Positions 1 to 7,661 of a stretch of 41,798 nt of DNA are shown here, one piece after another. Source of the stretch: Saccharothrix obliqua (GTDB taxonomy: Bacteria; Actinomycetota; Actinomycetes; Mycobacteriales; Pseudonocardiaceae); assembly GCF_019375475.1 (NCBI RefSeq), contig NZ_JAHXGQ010000022.1:1-41798 (forward strand). The letters run 5' to 3'. The notes beneath the pieces were generated by a model. It was not told where the DNA came from. It was given only the letters and a program-made list of their open reading frames with translations, and did not search any database. The translations under genes and the position numbers were made by a program. How positions within the stretch are numbered: position 1 is the first letter of the stretch; each line of letters begins with the position of its first letter.

Positions 1-25
1 ACTTCCCCATATGCCGTGTGCTGTG

Positions 26-68
26 TTCGCAGCGTTAGCAGACCTCGCAGCATTAGCAGCCCTGCGAG
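26..68. repeat. Heptad array 1 (five units, 9-bp period)
   Basis: Seven-base units start at 26, 35, 44, 53 and 62. The first four are of the form YTMGCAG and the fifth is the reverse form CTGCGAG. Each unit is separated by 2 bp. Confidence 0.8.
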
Positions 69-124
69 AGGTCAGGCACCTGATCAGGTTGAACACTGGA
101 ATCAGCCGTAGTTCAACCACCTCG

Positions 125-176
125 TTCGCAGGCGTCGCAGCCCCGATAGGACTGCGACCGCCGCGAACGCTGCGAG
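125..176. repeat. Heptad array 2 (six slots, 9-bp period)
   Basis: Units start at 125 (TTCGCAG), 134, 143 (weak, CCGATAG), 152, 161 and 170 (CTGCGAG). Orientation switches from direct to reverse halfway, and the 9-bp register is kept across the switch. Confidence 0.8.
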
Positions 177-384
177 CCGGGGGCGCCACCGCGGGAAGGG
201 AGCTGCCGGAGGAACCCACCCGGCAACCGCGTCTCCGCCACGGCGGGGCAGCAGCATGAGGGGGCTCCCGTGCCTCCGGTCGCCCGGCGAGGAGGGCGTC
301 CCGAACGGGGTGCATGGCGGCGGCCACCGCACACCGCTCGCCGGTCCGAGTTGCATTCACTCAAAATGACGAAACGATACGTGT

Positions 385-402
385 TACGTCGAAACGAAAC
401 AG
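385..402 (+). repeat. 18-bp direct repeat, copy 1
   Basis: The sequence TACGTCGAAACGAAACAG occurs here, just upstream of the coiled-coil gene, and again identically at 3772-3789. It may be a shared promoter or operator, or a boundary scar of the 3.4 kb between the copies. Confidence 0.6.
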
Positions 403-419
403 TCGCTAGACTGGCCGTC

Positions 420-1769
420 ATGACGGACCCAATTGAGGCCCCAGAGACCGCAGGAAGCACTGGACAGGATCAGACTGTGCGTCACTGCCGGTACAGCCGG
501 TGTCGGCGGCCGCTGCCGGTCGTGACGCGCCCCGGCCGCAAACCGGAATACTGCGAGGACCGCCGGTGGGAGGACGGCAAGACCTGCAAGCAGATGGGGC
601 AGGCCGAGCAGCGGGCCGAGCGGGCCGCCGGCCTGGACGTGCCGCTGGCCGCGTACCAGGCCGCCACGGAGCGTCTGGCCAGCGCTCCGGCCCTGGCCGA
701 GCTGCGCGACCGCATCGACCGAGTGCTGATCAGTGCCGCCGACGTCGACACCGCCGCGCTGGCGCGGGTCCGCGACGCCGAGGAGGCGATGAGCGAGGCC
801 ATCGGCCGGGCTCAGGCCGCCGAGGCCGCGCAGAAGGCCGCGGAGGATCGGCGCGCCGACGCGCTGCGCCAGGCCAAGGCCGACCGCGAGGCACTGGCCG
901 TGGCCGAGCGCCGGGTCCGCGACGCCGAGCGGGAGTTGGAGGAGTCGACGACGGCGGCCTGGCGCAAGGTCATCGAGGCCGAGACCGCCAAGGGTGCCGC
1001 CGAGGGGCAGCGGGACGAGGCCAAGGCGAACCTGCGCGCCTACATCGAGCGCTTCGACGAGCTGGCCACGCGCGCCAACGAGCTCACCGACGCCAACAAG
1101 AAGCTGACCAGGAATAACGCACGGCTGGAAGCCGAGGCCAAGGCACAGAAGACCGCGTTCGACGAGTTGCAGGAGCGGTGGCTCGCCGACGTCGCCCGCC
1201 TGGAGGAACAGCTCGACCAGCAGCGCCGGGCCGCCGAGGAGGGCGCCACGCGCGCCGCCCAGGAGCACGACGCGGCCATGACCACGCTGCGCCAGGAGCT
1301 GGACGGGCTGCGAGAGAAGCTCGGCGCCGAGACCGCCCGCGCCGAGACCGCCGAGCGCGACCGCGACACCGCCAGCGACCAGGCCGGCCGGACGCAGGCC
1401 CGCGTGGCCGAGCTGGAGGAGCAGGCCGAGCGGCACCGCGAGGAGCTGACCACCCTCCGCGCCCGGATCAAGGCGGTCGAAGAAGCACGTGATCAGGTAC
1501 AACAGGGCAACGCCACGTTGCAGGCGCACGTCGACGAGCTGCGCGACCAGCTCGGTGCCGCCCGCGGCCGGACCCAGACCCTCGAGGAAGCGGCCGAACG
1601 CGACCGCGCCGAGAAGACGGAGTTGCAGGCCAAGCTCGCCGAGGCCGCCGACGCGGCCGCCACGGCCCACCGTGAGCTGGACGCCGTGCAACGCGAGCTG
1701 GACGCCGTGCAAGCCGAACGCGACCGCAGGTCGCCCGTCACGGCTGGCGAGCACCAGCCCACGGACTGA
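420..1769 (+). CDS. Zinc-knuckle plus long coiled-coil protein, function unknown
   Basis: 449 residues from ATG 420; the frame stays open upstream but without plausible coding. Residues 20-60 hold four cysteines (C23, C28, C45, C56) in a Cys-X4-Cys-X16-Cys-X10-Cys pattern that probably binds zinc. From about residue 100 to 435 the protein is rich in Ala, Glu, Arg, Lys and Gln with heptad periodicity, so a long coiled coil is predicted. There is no signal peptide or membrane segment. An N-terminal DNA-contacting zinc module with a long coiled coil recalls plasmid-encoded KfrA-like or nucleoid-bridging proteins, but only in architecture. Two heptad arrays lie directly upstream and suggest control by the plasmid's ribbon-helix-helix protein. 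Function is inferred and not established. Confidence 0.7.
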   Translation: MTDPIEAPETAGSTGQDQTVRHCRYSRCRRPLPVVTRPGRKPEYCEDRRWEDGKTCKQMGQAEQRAERAAGLDVPLAAYQAATERLASAPALAELRDRIDRVLISAADVDTAALARVRDAEEAMSEAIGRAQAAEAAQKAAEDRRADALRQAKADREALAVAERRVRDAERELEESTTAAWRKVIEAETAKGAAEGQRDEAKANLRAYIERFDELATRANELTDANKKLTRNNARLEAEAKAQKTAFDELQERWLADVARLEEQLDQQRRAAEEGATRAAQEHDAAMTTLRQELDGLREKLGAETARAETAERDRDTASDQAGRTQARVAELEEQAERHREELTTLRARIKAVEEARDQVQQGNATLQAHVDELRDQLGAARGRTQTLEEAAERDRAEKTELQAKLAEAADAAATAHRELDAVQRELDAVQAERDRRSPVTAGEHQPTD

Positions 1770-1793
1770 CCTGTACGGCTCCATCCGATCCTC

Positions 1794-1807
1794 TGATCAG
1801 GCACAAC
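1794..1807 (+). promoter_or_regulatory. TGATCAGGCACRAC intergenic motif
   Basis: TGATCAGGCACAAC lies 25 bp after the stop codon of the coiled-coil gene. The same word occurs after stop codons elsewhere, for example at 24538, 39489 and 40588 on the minus strand. Confidence 0.55.
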
Positions 1808-1863
1808 ACTGGCAGCGGCCCCCAATCCCGGCCGTCCTCGGGCGTGGGGCTGCTGCGCGTCCA

Positions 1864-1911
1864 GGTGCGTATCGGCTACAAAAACGGGCGTTTTTGTAGC
1901 CGATACGCACC
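1864..1911. repeat. 48-bp near-perfect palindrome with AAAACG core
   Basis: Two 23-bp arms (1864-1886 and 1889-1911) are exact reverse complements around a central GG. The inner 18 bp, CAAAAACGGGCGTTTTTG, is the same element found at 22731, 25742, 33426 and 39876; here alone the symmetry extends a further 15 bp on each side. As RNA it would form a very stable hairpin and could terminate both convergent genes. As DNA it could be cruciform, an operator or a replication or resolution site. Confidence 0.75.
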
Positions 1912-2092
1912 CTGCCTTCGCTAGGGCAGCACGTCCTGCGAGGGCCCCTACAGTGGCAGGTACTCGCGGATCTTGCCCTTGACGTGCGGCCGGTGGTCGC
2001 CGAGGGCGAGTCCGGGGTTCGGGAACATCGGAACGAAGGCCAGCGCTAGGCGGAATGCTGCGTTCGCCCACCGACGCGCCGGCACTCCAGTG

Positions 2093-3007
2093 TCAGCCCG
2101 CCTCCCATCTGGTCACTTGCAAGCTGATCGTCGGCTGGGGTTTGTCCTCTGGAGGTCCCCACGGTGCGCCCAGTGCCGCGATGACGGCTGCGGCGACGCG
2201 CTTCTCGTCGGTCACCACGCAGAGGACGTCACCCACCTTCATCGTGTGGATGGACCGCTCGCTACCGATCGAATTGCGCAGCGCCGCCGCCTCGCACTCC
2301 TGTTTTGTGGGAGTGGTACCGGCCGTGAAGAGGCCGACCGAGCCTGCCGAACCGGGGTAGATGTTTCCTCCGCAGTCGTCGTACTCCAGATCTGCCTGGG
2401 GACTCTCCTTCTCGCCGGGAACGCTGCGCGGGAGATCATCGAGGTGCACGTCGACCCCCGCGCTCGCCCCACAACCCGGCGTAGGAACCGTCAAATCGAA
2501 GGTCATCGCCGCAACGGGCTGGGCCTTCGGCGCGCTGGTGGGCAAGGATCCGACAGCCGCGGAACTGGTGAGTGACGGCGATCCGGAGCCGGAGGGTGAT
2601 GCGTTCGTGGGTCCGGAGGAAGGTGTCGAGGACGGGCTCGTGGTCGCCGACCGGTCGCCGGAAGGACGTGTCTCGGCGAGATCCTTCGTCGGTTGCCGGG
2701 TGAACCACCAGACGACCGACGCCGTCACGGCGACGGCCACGACCAGGAGCACGGCCACCACCCTAGGCGGGACTCCAACCGACCGGGACGGAGTCTGGTC
2801 GGGACGGTCTCCGCCCGCCTTCCACTGTTTCACTGCGGTCGACCCGCCGTCTCTGCGGGCCTGCACGATGCCCGAGGGCCCTTCACCTCTGGGCACCAGT
2901 TCCTTGCCGAAGAATCCACCCTCATCGTGGAGGGGCTTCCGCCCCGACGCCTCGTGTCTGGGTCCGGGCGACGCCGGTGGCGTATCGCTGCTGTTCTCGT
3001 CGCTCAT
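2093..3007 (-). CDS. Single-pass membrane protein with extracytoplasmic Cys-containing domain
   Basis: 304 residues from ATG 3007; the frame also opens at TTG 3043, which is less likely. The N-terminal 80 or so residues are polar and cytoplasmic. One transmembrane helix (VVAVLLVVAVAVTASVVWWF, about residues 83-102) follows, then a Ser/Thr/Pro/Gly-rich linker to about residue 155, and a C-terminal domain with several cysteines and an LCVVTD...RVAAAVI stretch. This layout is common for actinobacterial surface-exposed proteins of unknown function that sit beside kinases or regulators. A roughly 60-bp near-copy of the gene's 3-prime end lies inverted at 3515-3577, evidence of a local duplication that decayed. 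Function unknown. Confidence 0.65.
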   Translation of the reverse strand: MSDENSSDTPPASPGPRHEASGRKPLHDEGGFFGKELVPRGEGPSGIVQARRDGGSTAVKQWKAGGDRPDQTPSRSVGVPPRVVAVLLVVAVAVTASVVWWFTRQPTKDLAETRPSGDRSATTSPSSTPSSGPTNASPSGSGSPSLTSSAAVGSLPTSAPKAQPVAAMTFDLTVPTPGCGASAGVDVHLDDLPRSVPGEKESPQADLEYDDCGGNIYPGSAGSVGLFTAGTTPTKQECEAAALRNSIGSERSIHTMKVGDVLCVVTDEKRVAAAVIAALGAPWGPPEDKPQPTISLQVTRWEAG

Positions 3008-3153
3008 GATCGGCGGCCCCGATACGGCTCGATGGTCCGACAACGGAGGCTGCGGCTACCCACCGTCATCAGTTGACTGCGCACGGCGAAATGGTGGCAC
3101 ATCCGGCCTAGCCTGTGGAGGCCTTCCGGTAGCAGGCGTGCAGAAAACAACGT

Positions 3154-3480
3154 CTAGCCGGGGTTGGTGCTGGTCACCGACTTGTGCGCGGTGGGTTGCG
3201 CCGTGCCGTCGTCAGCCGCGCCGGGGTGAGGACAGGGCTTCGGTGCCTGGTGGACGGCGGCGAGGCCGGGTTTGACGTAGCGCTGGATGCTGCGCAGGGA
3301 CTTGTGGCCGGTCTTGGCCATGATGACGTTCGCGGCGGTGTTCGCCTCGCCGAGGTGTGGCGTCGGAGCTGGTGGAGTTGGAGTCCGTCGGCGTAGTGGC
3401 CGAGCAGGATGCGGGCGCGGTCGTAGCCCAGGCGTGCCCGGCCTCCGGGCAGAGGCCGGCCGGGTCGGTGGTGGCCAGCC
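3154..3480 (-). pseudogene. Decayed tyrosine recombinase (C-terminal remnant)
   Basis: Translating the minus strand in two adjacent frames gives the C-terminal half of an actinobacterial tyrosine recombinase. One frame reads LGYDRARILLGHYADGLQLH followed by QLR and a histidine (the H-x-x-R region); the next reads ANVIMAKTGHKSLRSIQRY followed by VKPG (the GH motif and catalytic tyrosine), ending at the TAG at 3154-3156. The frame break is near 3350, and no N-terminal half is recognisable upstream. This is a relic distinct from the intact recombinase at 27112. Confidence 0.7.
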
Positions 3481-3514
3481 GGTGCGGGCCGGGCCCGGTG
3501 CTCCGAGAGCCGAC

Positions 3515-3577
3515 GTACCCAGAGGACGAACCTCAACCCACGATCAGCGCTGCACGTGGCCAGATGGGAGGCGGGCC
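3515..3577 (+). repeat. Inverted fragment of the 2093-3007 gene 3-prime end
   Basis: Read on the plus strand, the translation includes PEDEPQPTIS, close to the last residues (PEDKPQPTIS) of the minus-strand protein ending at 2093. DNA similarity continues past the stop codon position. It is a decayed inverted partial duplicate lying beside the integrase relic. Confidence 0.6.
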
Positions 3578-3974
3578 GACGCCGGCCGGAGTGCGTCGAG
3601 TCGTGCCCTCTCCCGCCACCAGGTAGCGCCTCATCCCCGCAGGTCAGGGGTATATCCGGCCCAAATTCAGCCAATACTACGGCGACCTTGGGACAGGCCC
3701 AGCAGCCCGTGCGGGCGACCACCGATCAAACTCGCCGATTAGTTTCAGTGATATGTTTTTCATAACTTTGATACGTCGAAACGAAACAGAACCATTCAAT
3801 TATGATCATAAGTCGATTTTTTCGCCTGAGAAGCCTTGTGAGAGGTCGAAGTAGGCCACGGTGGCTCAACCTACGACTATCTCCACGCGGAGGCTGTAGA
3901 GGGCTGTAGAGGACAATGGTTCGCCGGTGGCGGGAGCCTGCTAAGCAGGCTTGCGGGGGGCTAGGGTCGCGGCC
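3578..3974. other. AT-richer intergenic stretch, no supported gene
   Basis: The GC content drops around 3740-3830, where the second 18-bp repeat copy sits. Around 3937-3951 there is a short palindrome (GCCTGCTAAGCAGGC). No frame here has convincing start and coding character. Confidence 0.5.
3772..3789 (+). repeat. 18-bp direct repeat, copy 2
   Basis: Identical to 385-402 in the same orientation. It lies in the AT-rich stretch upstream of the small zinc-binding gene. Confidence 0.6.
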
Positions 3975-4388
3975 GTGGTGTGGGAGAGAGGCGTCTGGGA
4001 CGCGGGTACGCAGCCGTGGGTTCGCCGGCTGGGTGATGGTTCGCCGGTGTTGTGCTACTTCTGCGGGGAGATCAGCGCGATCGTGTCGATGTCCGATCAG
4101 CCGGGGGACACGGGGCGTGTGGAGGTGTACTGCGGCAACTCCGACTGCGAGGCGCGGGAGATCGTCGTGCTGGTGCTGAAGGACGGCACGAGGCAGACGG
4201 CGGAGCGCAGCGATGTGCGGGTGCTGCGGATGATCGACGATCCGCGTCGTCGGGGGGTACGTCCGCGGGCGTTGCCAGCGGACTACACGGCTCCCTTGGG
4301 TCCGGAGAACTCGGACGTGGTGGCGCGGCGATGGTCAGCGGGTCCGCTGGGTGCGCTGCCGGCCGTGGGGTCGGATCTGGATGACTAG
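3975..4388 (+). CDS. Small putative zinc-ribbon protein
   Basis: About 137 residues from GTG 3975; GTG 3978 is equally possible, and the frame opens from TTG 3951. Two paired-cysteine motifs (CYFC and, about 25 residues later, CGNSDC) would form a zinc ribbon in the N-terminal half, followed by a charged, disordered C-terminus. There is no strong ribosome binding site, so the start is uncertain. It converges on the replication gene ending at 4407. Function unknown; nucleic-acid binding would fit. Confidence 0.55.
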   Translation: MVWERGVWDAGTQPWVRRLGDGSPVLCYFCGEISAIVSMSDQPGDTGRVEVYCGNSDCEAREIVVLVLKDGTRQTAERSDVRVLRMIDDPRRRGVRPRALPADYTAPLGPENSDVVARRWSAGPLGALPAVGSDLDD

Positions 4389-4406
4389 GACCTGAATCCG
4401 GTTCGG

Positions 4407-5381
4407 TCAGCGGGCGTTGTCGAGGAGGTAACGCAGGGTCTGCTGCGGGACGGGGGTGCCGTCGGCCCGGGTGACGGCGGCGGCGAGTTCGGCGGCGGCG
4501 CCGACCGAAAGTCGGCCGCGGGCCGTCCGGTAGAGGCGGGCGTTGCGGACGGCTCCGCGTAGCGCCGTGAGGTGATGGTGACTCCGTGGTTCGGCGGCGG
4601 CGAACTCGCAGAGCGCGCGGTGAACGGCGGGATCGGCCAGGAGCCTGAGGCTGTCGAACGAGTCCAGGTACTGGTGTTCATCGCGGGTGGGGTCGTCGGC
4701 GATGGTGCCGCCGAGTCCGGAGAGCTGGTTGGAGACCTCGTTGATGCGGGCTTCGCGGGCACGGGCACGGGCGACGGGTGTGCCGTAGCGGCGGTGGTTG
4801 CGGTCGTAGGCGGCTGTGATCTGCTCGGGGGTCATGGGATTCGTCGGGGTGTCGCGTTGGCCGTCGCCGTAGACACGGTGCATGGCGCCCGCCCACTCGT
4901 GGAAGGGTTTGCCGCTGAGGACGGGGCTGGGGGGGACGTGTCGTTTGTTGCTGGCCAGGCTGTCCGGGTCGGCCCGACGCCAGACCCGTAGCCGCTTGTC
5001 GATGAAGCTCTCCAGCTCGCCGCGGTGTTTGCCGTCGCCGGTTCCTGCGTGCCATGGCAGCGCCTTGCTGCCGTCGGGGTTGAGGTCCATGGCCCGCACG
5101 ATCGCGTCGTTGCACCAACCGTGCTGGTAGAGCGGGGTCAGTACGGCGATCAGTGTGCGGAGTTCGCTGTGGGGCCACAGGGTGCGGCTGATCAGGGTGA
5201 GCACGGCGGCCTGGACCTGCTCAGGGCTTTCCGGGACGACTTTGCCCGGCCACTCGCGGATCTTGTACATCCAGGGTTGGAGGCGGCCGCGGAATGCGGG
5301 GTAGGGCTCGAGGAGTTTGAGGAGCTCGGCGGTGATGATCTTCGCCGCGACGGAGCGCTCGGGGGGTAGCGCCTCCTCCAT
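4407..5381 (-). CDS. Putative replication-associated protein (second Rep)
   Basis: 324 residues from ATG 5381, preceded by GGAGG with good spacing. The central region (about residues 65-140) has a GW-N-x(2)-(I/V)V-x-AMD-x(2)-P pattern followed by FI-x-(K)RL-x-VWR. The 658-residue protein encoded just upstream (5493-7469) has the same pattern near its C-terminus, so the two share a domain. The first protein also has a zinc finger and a winged helix that this one lacks. The genes are adjacent, on the same strand, with a TGATCA site at 5413 in the 111-bp gap, and are probably co-transcribed. A helper or regulator of replication is the natural reading, but it rests on context. Confidence 0.6.
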   Translation of the reverse strand: MEEALPPERSVAAKIITAELLKLLEPYPAFRGRLQPWMYKIREWPGKVVPESPEQVQAAVLTLISRTLWPHSELRTLIAVLTPLYQHGWCNDAIVRAMDLNPDGSKALPWHAGTGDGKHRGELESFIDKRLRVWRRADPDSLASNKRHVPPSPVLSGKPFHEWAGAMHRVYGDGQRDTPTNPMTPEQITAAYDRNHRRYGTPVARARAREARINEVSNQLSGLGGTIADDPTRDEHQYLDSFDSLRLLADPAVHRALCEFAAAEPRSHHHLTALRGAVRNARLYRTARGRLSVGAAAELAAAVTRADGTPVPQQTLRYLLDNAR

Positions 5382-5492
5382 CGGACCTCCGTCATTCCGG
5401 TTGCGTCGGCCCTGATCACAGGGTTGTGGTTGGGGGCCACTGTAGTCCGGCTCGGAGAGGGAAGCCGGAATCGGGCGGGTCTGTCCGGTCGG

Positions 5493-7469
5493 CTATTTCG
5501 ACCTGCGTCGCTTGCCGGCTGTCGGGTTCTTGCTGCCGGTCGTGCGGCGGTACACGCCGGTGACGTGCAAGGCACGGTCGTAGGTGCTGAGTCCGTCGCC
5601 GTTCGGTGCAGGGGTGAGGGGTACCGGCACCGGTGCGGTGCGTGCGGCCAGTTCGGATCGGGCGGCGTCGAGCTGCTGGCCGAACTTCCTCTGCAGCTCG
5701 TCGTGGACGCGTTTGGCGTCGCGGGCACGCTTGGCTGCCAGTGCCCGTTCGAGCTGCTTGGCCGCCGCTGCGCGAACTTCTGCGTCGGGTGCGGTGGCTG
5801 TGGTGGTGAGGCGCGGTCGCCTCGGGTGCGGTACCGCGGGGGAACCGAGTTCGCGGGCGACACGGCGGCCGTGGGCGACGATGTGGGCGACGGTGAGTTC
5901 GGCGTCGTGGTCGTTGAGCAGCTTGGCGGCCGCGCGGCCGTGGTGCTCGGCGACGGCCTGGCGCACGGCGCGGTTGCGTTGTCGGCCCTGGTAGAAGCCG
6001 GGCCGGGGGCGGCCGTCGGCGCGCCAGATGCCGAGCCGGGCCTTGATGAACCACCAGGCGGACTGGGAGTCGGTGGCGTCGGCGTCGCCGCGCCCGATCG
6101 GCGTGCCGCCGGCCAGGCCGAACGCGGCCGGGCGGTGGTCCATCGCGTGCACCACGTCGAGGTTGGACCACCCAGCGGTCCAGAACGGCCTGATCGCGGC
6201 CCGCACGGCTTTCCGGGTCAACCGGCCGAAGATCGGCAGCCTCCAGCGAAGCCAGGCGGCCGCAACAAGCATCTCGAACCCGCTGGTCGGGACCTTGGTC
6301 GCCCAAACCCGAGACGCTTCTTCGTCAAAGCCAGGCGCCCGAAGGGCGCTCGTTTGGTCGTTTCCCCCCCAGTGGTCGGTGACGGGTGCGCCACAGTCAT
6401 CCACAACGCGAGCCTCGCGCGCGTAACCACCTACCCAAGTCTTTTTTCCTACGGAAAAAAGACTAGTAGGCCACCCCTTTTTGTCCCCATATGAAGCGTG
6501 TTCGTGCAGGTCAGCGGCCGCCTCCCTGTCAACGCGCACCCGACGTTCATGCGTCTCCCGGAAGCCGGGGTCGTTCATGATGCGGTCGTAGAGGATCTCG
6601 GCCTCACGGGCCTGCCGGGTTCGCATCTCCTGCTCCCACCGCTGCTGCCGGGCGACGTCGACGTCGGTCAGCTCGACCGGGGTCAACTCGTGGGCGGTGA
6701 TGAGCTGTCGCGCCTTTTCCGTCAGGGCGTCGCGTTCGCAGTCGAACTCGGTCGAGCCGGCTTTGAGGAACAGCCCGCGCACCTTGGCCACGACGCGGGC
6801 GCGCAGCTCGGCGGCGTTCTTCTCGGCCTGCTCCGCGGCCTCCTGGGCGGCCTGCGCGGCGATGGACTCCGCAGCCCAGCGCAGCGCCTCGTCGGGCGAG
6901 AGCGGGATGCGCAGGGCGTAGACGGCCCGCCGGTTGCCCTCGTCGCGGGACAGGGCGTGGCCGTTGGGCAGCGTCAGCACCATCGGCCTGGTCATCGGCG
7001 TCGAGCCGGTCTCGATGACCTCCAGCCACCCGCGCACCCGCAGCTCCTGCAACCAGCGCTGGATGGTGGTCTCCGACAAGCCCGTCTTGACCATCAGCGT
7101 GTCCCAGCCCGGCCAGGTCTCCAGGGTGTCCCAATCGGCGTGCAGGGCCAGGACGCGGGCGATGTCCAGGAGGTTGTCGCGGCCGTCGACGCGGATGTCC
7201 TGCACCCACTCGGCCCGCTTCAGCGACTGCCGCCAGTGCTTCTGGCCCGACGGATACCGCAAGGGCGCGGTATCGCGCGGCACCGGCCCGATCTCCTCGG
7301 CCGACGGCTTGCCACCGTGAGCGGCCCAGCACGGACCGCAGACCACAGCAAAAAGCCTGGTCGCACGCTTGCGACCGGGCTGCACGTGACACGTCACGCA
7401 TGGGCCGTCGAACGACACACCGGGTGATGCCTGCTGGTGCGGGACTGGCCCAGGGCTTATCCTGGGCAT
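5493..7469 (-). CDS. Putative plasmid replication initiator (zinc finger plus winged helix)
   Basis: 658 residues from ATG 7469 behind GGAGG. Two paired cysteines (C24/C27 and C44/C47) form a probable zinc finger. Residues about 95-155 resemble a winged helix-turn-helix (TLMVKTGLSETTIQRWLQEL as recognition helix region). An Ala/Glu-rich helical stretch follows (205-240), and a C-terminal domain (about 415-510) is shared with the protein at 4407-5381. The basic C-terminus ends in KRRRSK. HTH replication proteins with an origin inside their own gene are known for actinomycete plasmids. Here an AT-rich hairpin and a DnaA-box-like site lie in the linker-coding part (6397-6464). The upstream region is rich in hairpins, suggesting copy-number control at RNA level. 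The initiator role is inferred. Confidence 0.65.
   Translation of the reverse strand: MPRISPGPVPHQQASPGVSFDGPCVTCHVQPGRKRATRLFAVVCGPCWAAHGGKPSAEEIGPVPRDTAPLRYPSGQKHWRQSLKRAEWVQDIRVDGRDNLLDIARVLALHADWDTLETWPGWDTLMVKTGLSETTIQRWLQELRVRGWLEVIETGSTPMTRPMVLTLPNGHALSRDEGNRRAVYALRIPLSPDEALRWAAESIAAQAAQEAAEQAEKNAAELRARVVAKVRGLFLKAGSTEFDCERDALTEKARQLITAHELTPVELTDVDVARQQRWEQEMRTRQAREAEILYDRIMNDPGFRETHERRVRVDREAAADLHEHASYGDKKGWPTSLFSVGKKTWVGGYAREARVVDDCGAPVTDHWGGNDQTSALRAPGFDEEASRVWATKVPTSGFEMLVAAAWLRWRLPIFGRLTRKAVRAAIRPFWTAGWSNLDVVHAMDHRPAAFGLAGGTPIGRGDADATDSQSAWWFIKARLGIWRADGRPRPGFYQGRQRNRAVRQAVAEHHGRAAAKLLNDHDAELTVAHIVAHGRRVARELGSPAVPHPRRPRLTTTATAPDAEVRAAAAKQLERALAAKRARDAKRVHDELQRKFGQQLDAARSELAARTAPVPVPLTPAPNGDGLSTYDRALHVTGVYRRTTGSKNPTAGKRRRSK
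6397..6464. other. Candidate origin: DnaA-box-like site and AT-rich hairpin inside rep gene
   Basis: TCATCCACA at 6397-6405 differs by one base from the DnaA box TTATCCACA. Downstream, AGTCTTTTTTCC (6438-6449) and GGAAAAAAGACT (6453-6464) form a perfect 12-bp inverted repeat with a 3-nt loop, in an AT-rich patch unlike the surrounding gene. The repeat encodes part of the linker between the DNA-binding and C-terminal domains of the putative initiator. Confidence 0.45.
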
Positions 7470-7519
7470 ACGAAACGGGACCTCCGTTCTCGTGAGTGCT
7501 CCTGGCGAGGGGCAAACAA

Positions 7520-7653
7520 CCCGGCTTGATCACCGGGACATACAGGAGAGATGCAGGTGGGGACCTGTCCTCTCCTCATCGGCAGAGTTGGATGGGGAAG
7601 TCCAACTAGCCGGTGCGGGCTTCAAGGCGACTCCGTGGGGACGGGGTCGCCTT
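7520..7653. promoter_or_regulatory. Hairpin-rich leader or small RNA region upstream of rep
   Basis: Four inverted repeats follow one another: CCCGG/CCGGG (7520-7524, 7533-7537); AGGAGAG/CTCTCCT (7544-7550, 7570-7576) enclosing CAGGT/ACCTG (7554-7558, 7563-7567); GTTGGA/TCCAAC (7587-7592, 7601-7606); and AAGGCGAC/GTCGCCTT (7624-7631, 7646-7653), followed on the plus strand by TTCTCGTT. The last looks like a terminator. The region could be the rep leader (minus strand) or a divergent small RNA (plus strand). Confidence 0.5.
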
Positions 7654-7661
7654 TCTCGTTG

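Larger units (their letters stand above)
1..419. other. Upstream control region, no supported gene
   Basis: Open frames here are short, overlap on both strands and have no credible start. The stretch holds two 9-bp-period heptad arrays (26-68 and 125-176), a TGATCAGG site at 81 next to an 8-bp inverted repeat GGTTGAAC/GTTCAACC (87-94, 111-118), and an 18-bp sequence at 385-402 that recurs at 3772. It is best read as control DNA for the gene starting at 420. Confidence 0.6.
1770..2092. other. Convergent intergenic region with giant palindrome
   Basis: The 3-prime ends of the coiled-coil gene (plus) and the anchored protein (minus) face each other here. I see no gene. The stretch contains a TGATCAGGCACAAC site at 1794 and the 48-bp palindrome at 1864-1911. 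Confidence 0.6.

Noticed and set aside
3925..3965. tRNA-like look of GCCTGCTAAGCAGGC, resembling a serine-tRNA anticodon arm
   Set aside because: The loop lacks the invariant T before the anticodon position, and no acceptor, D or T arm can be folded around it.
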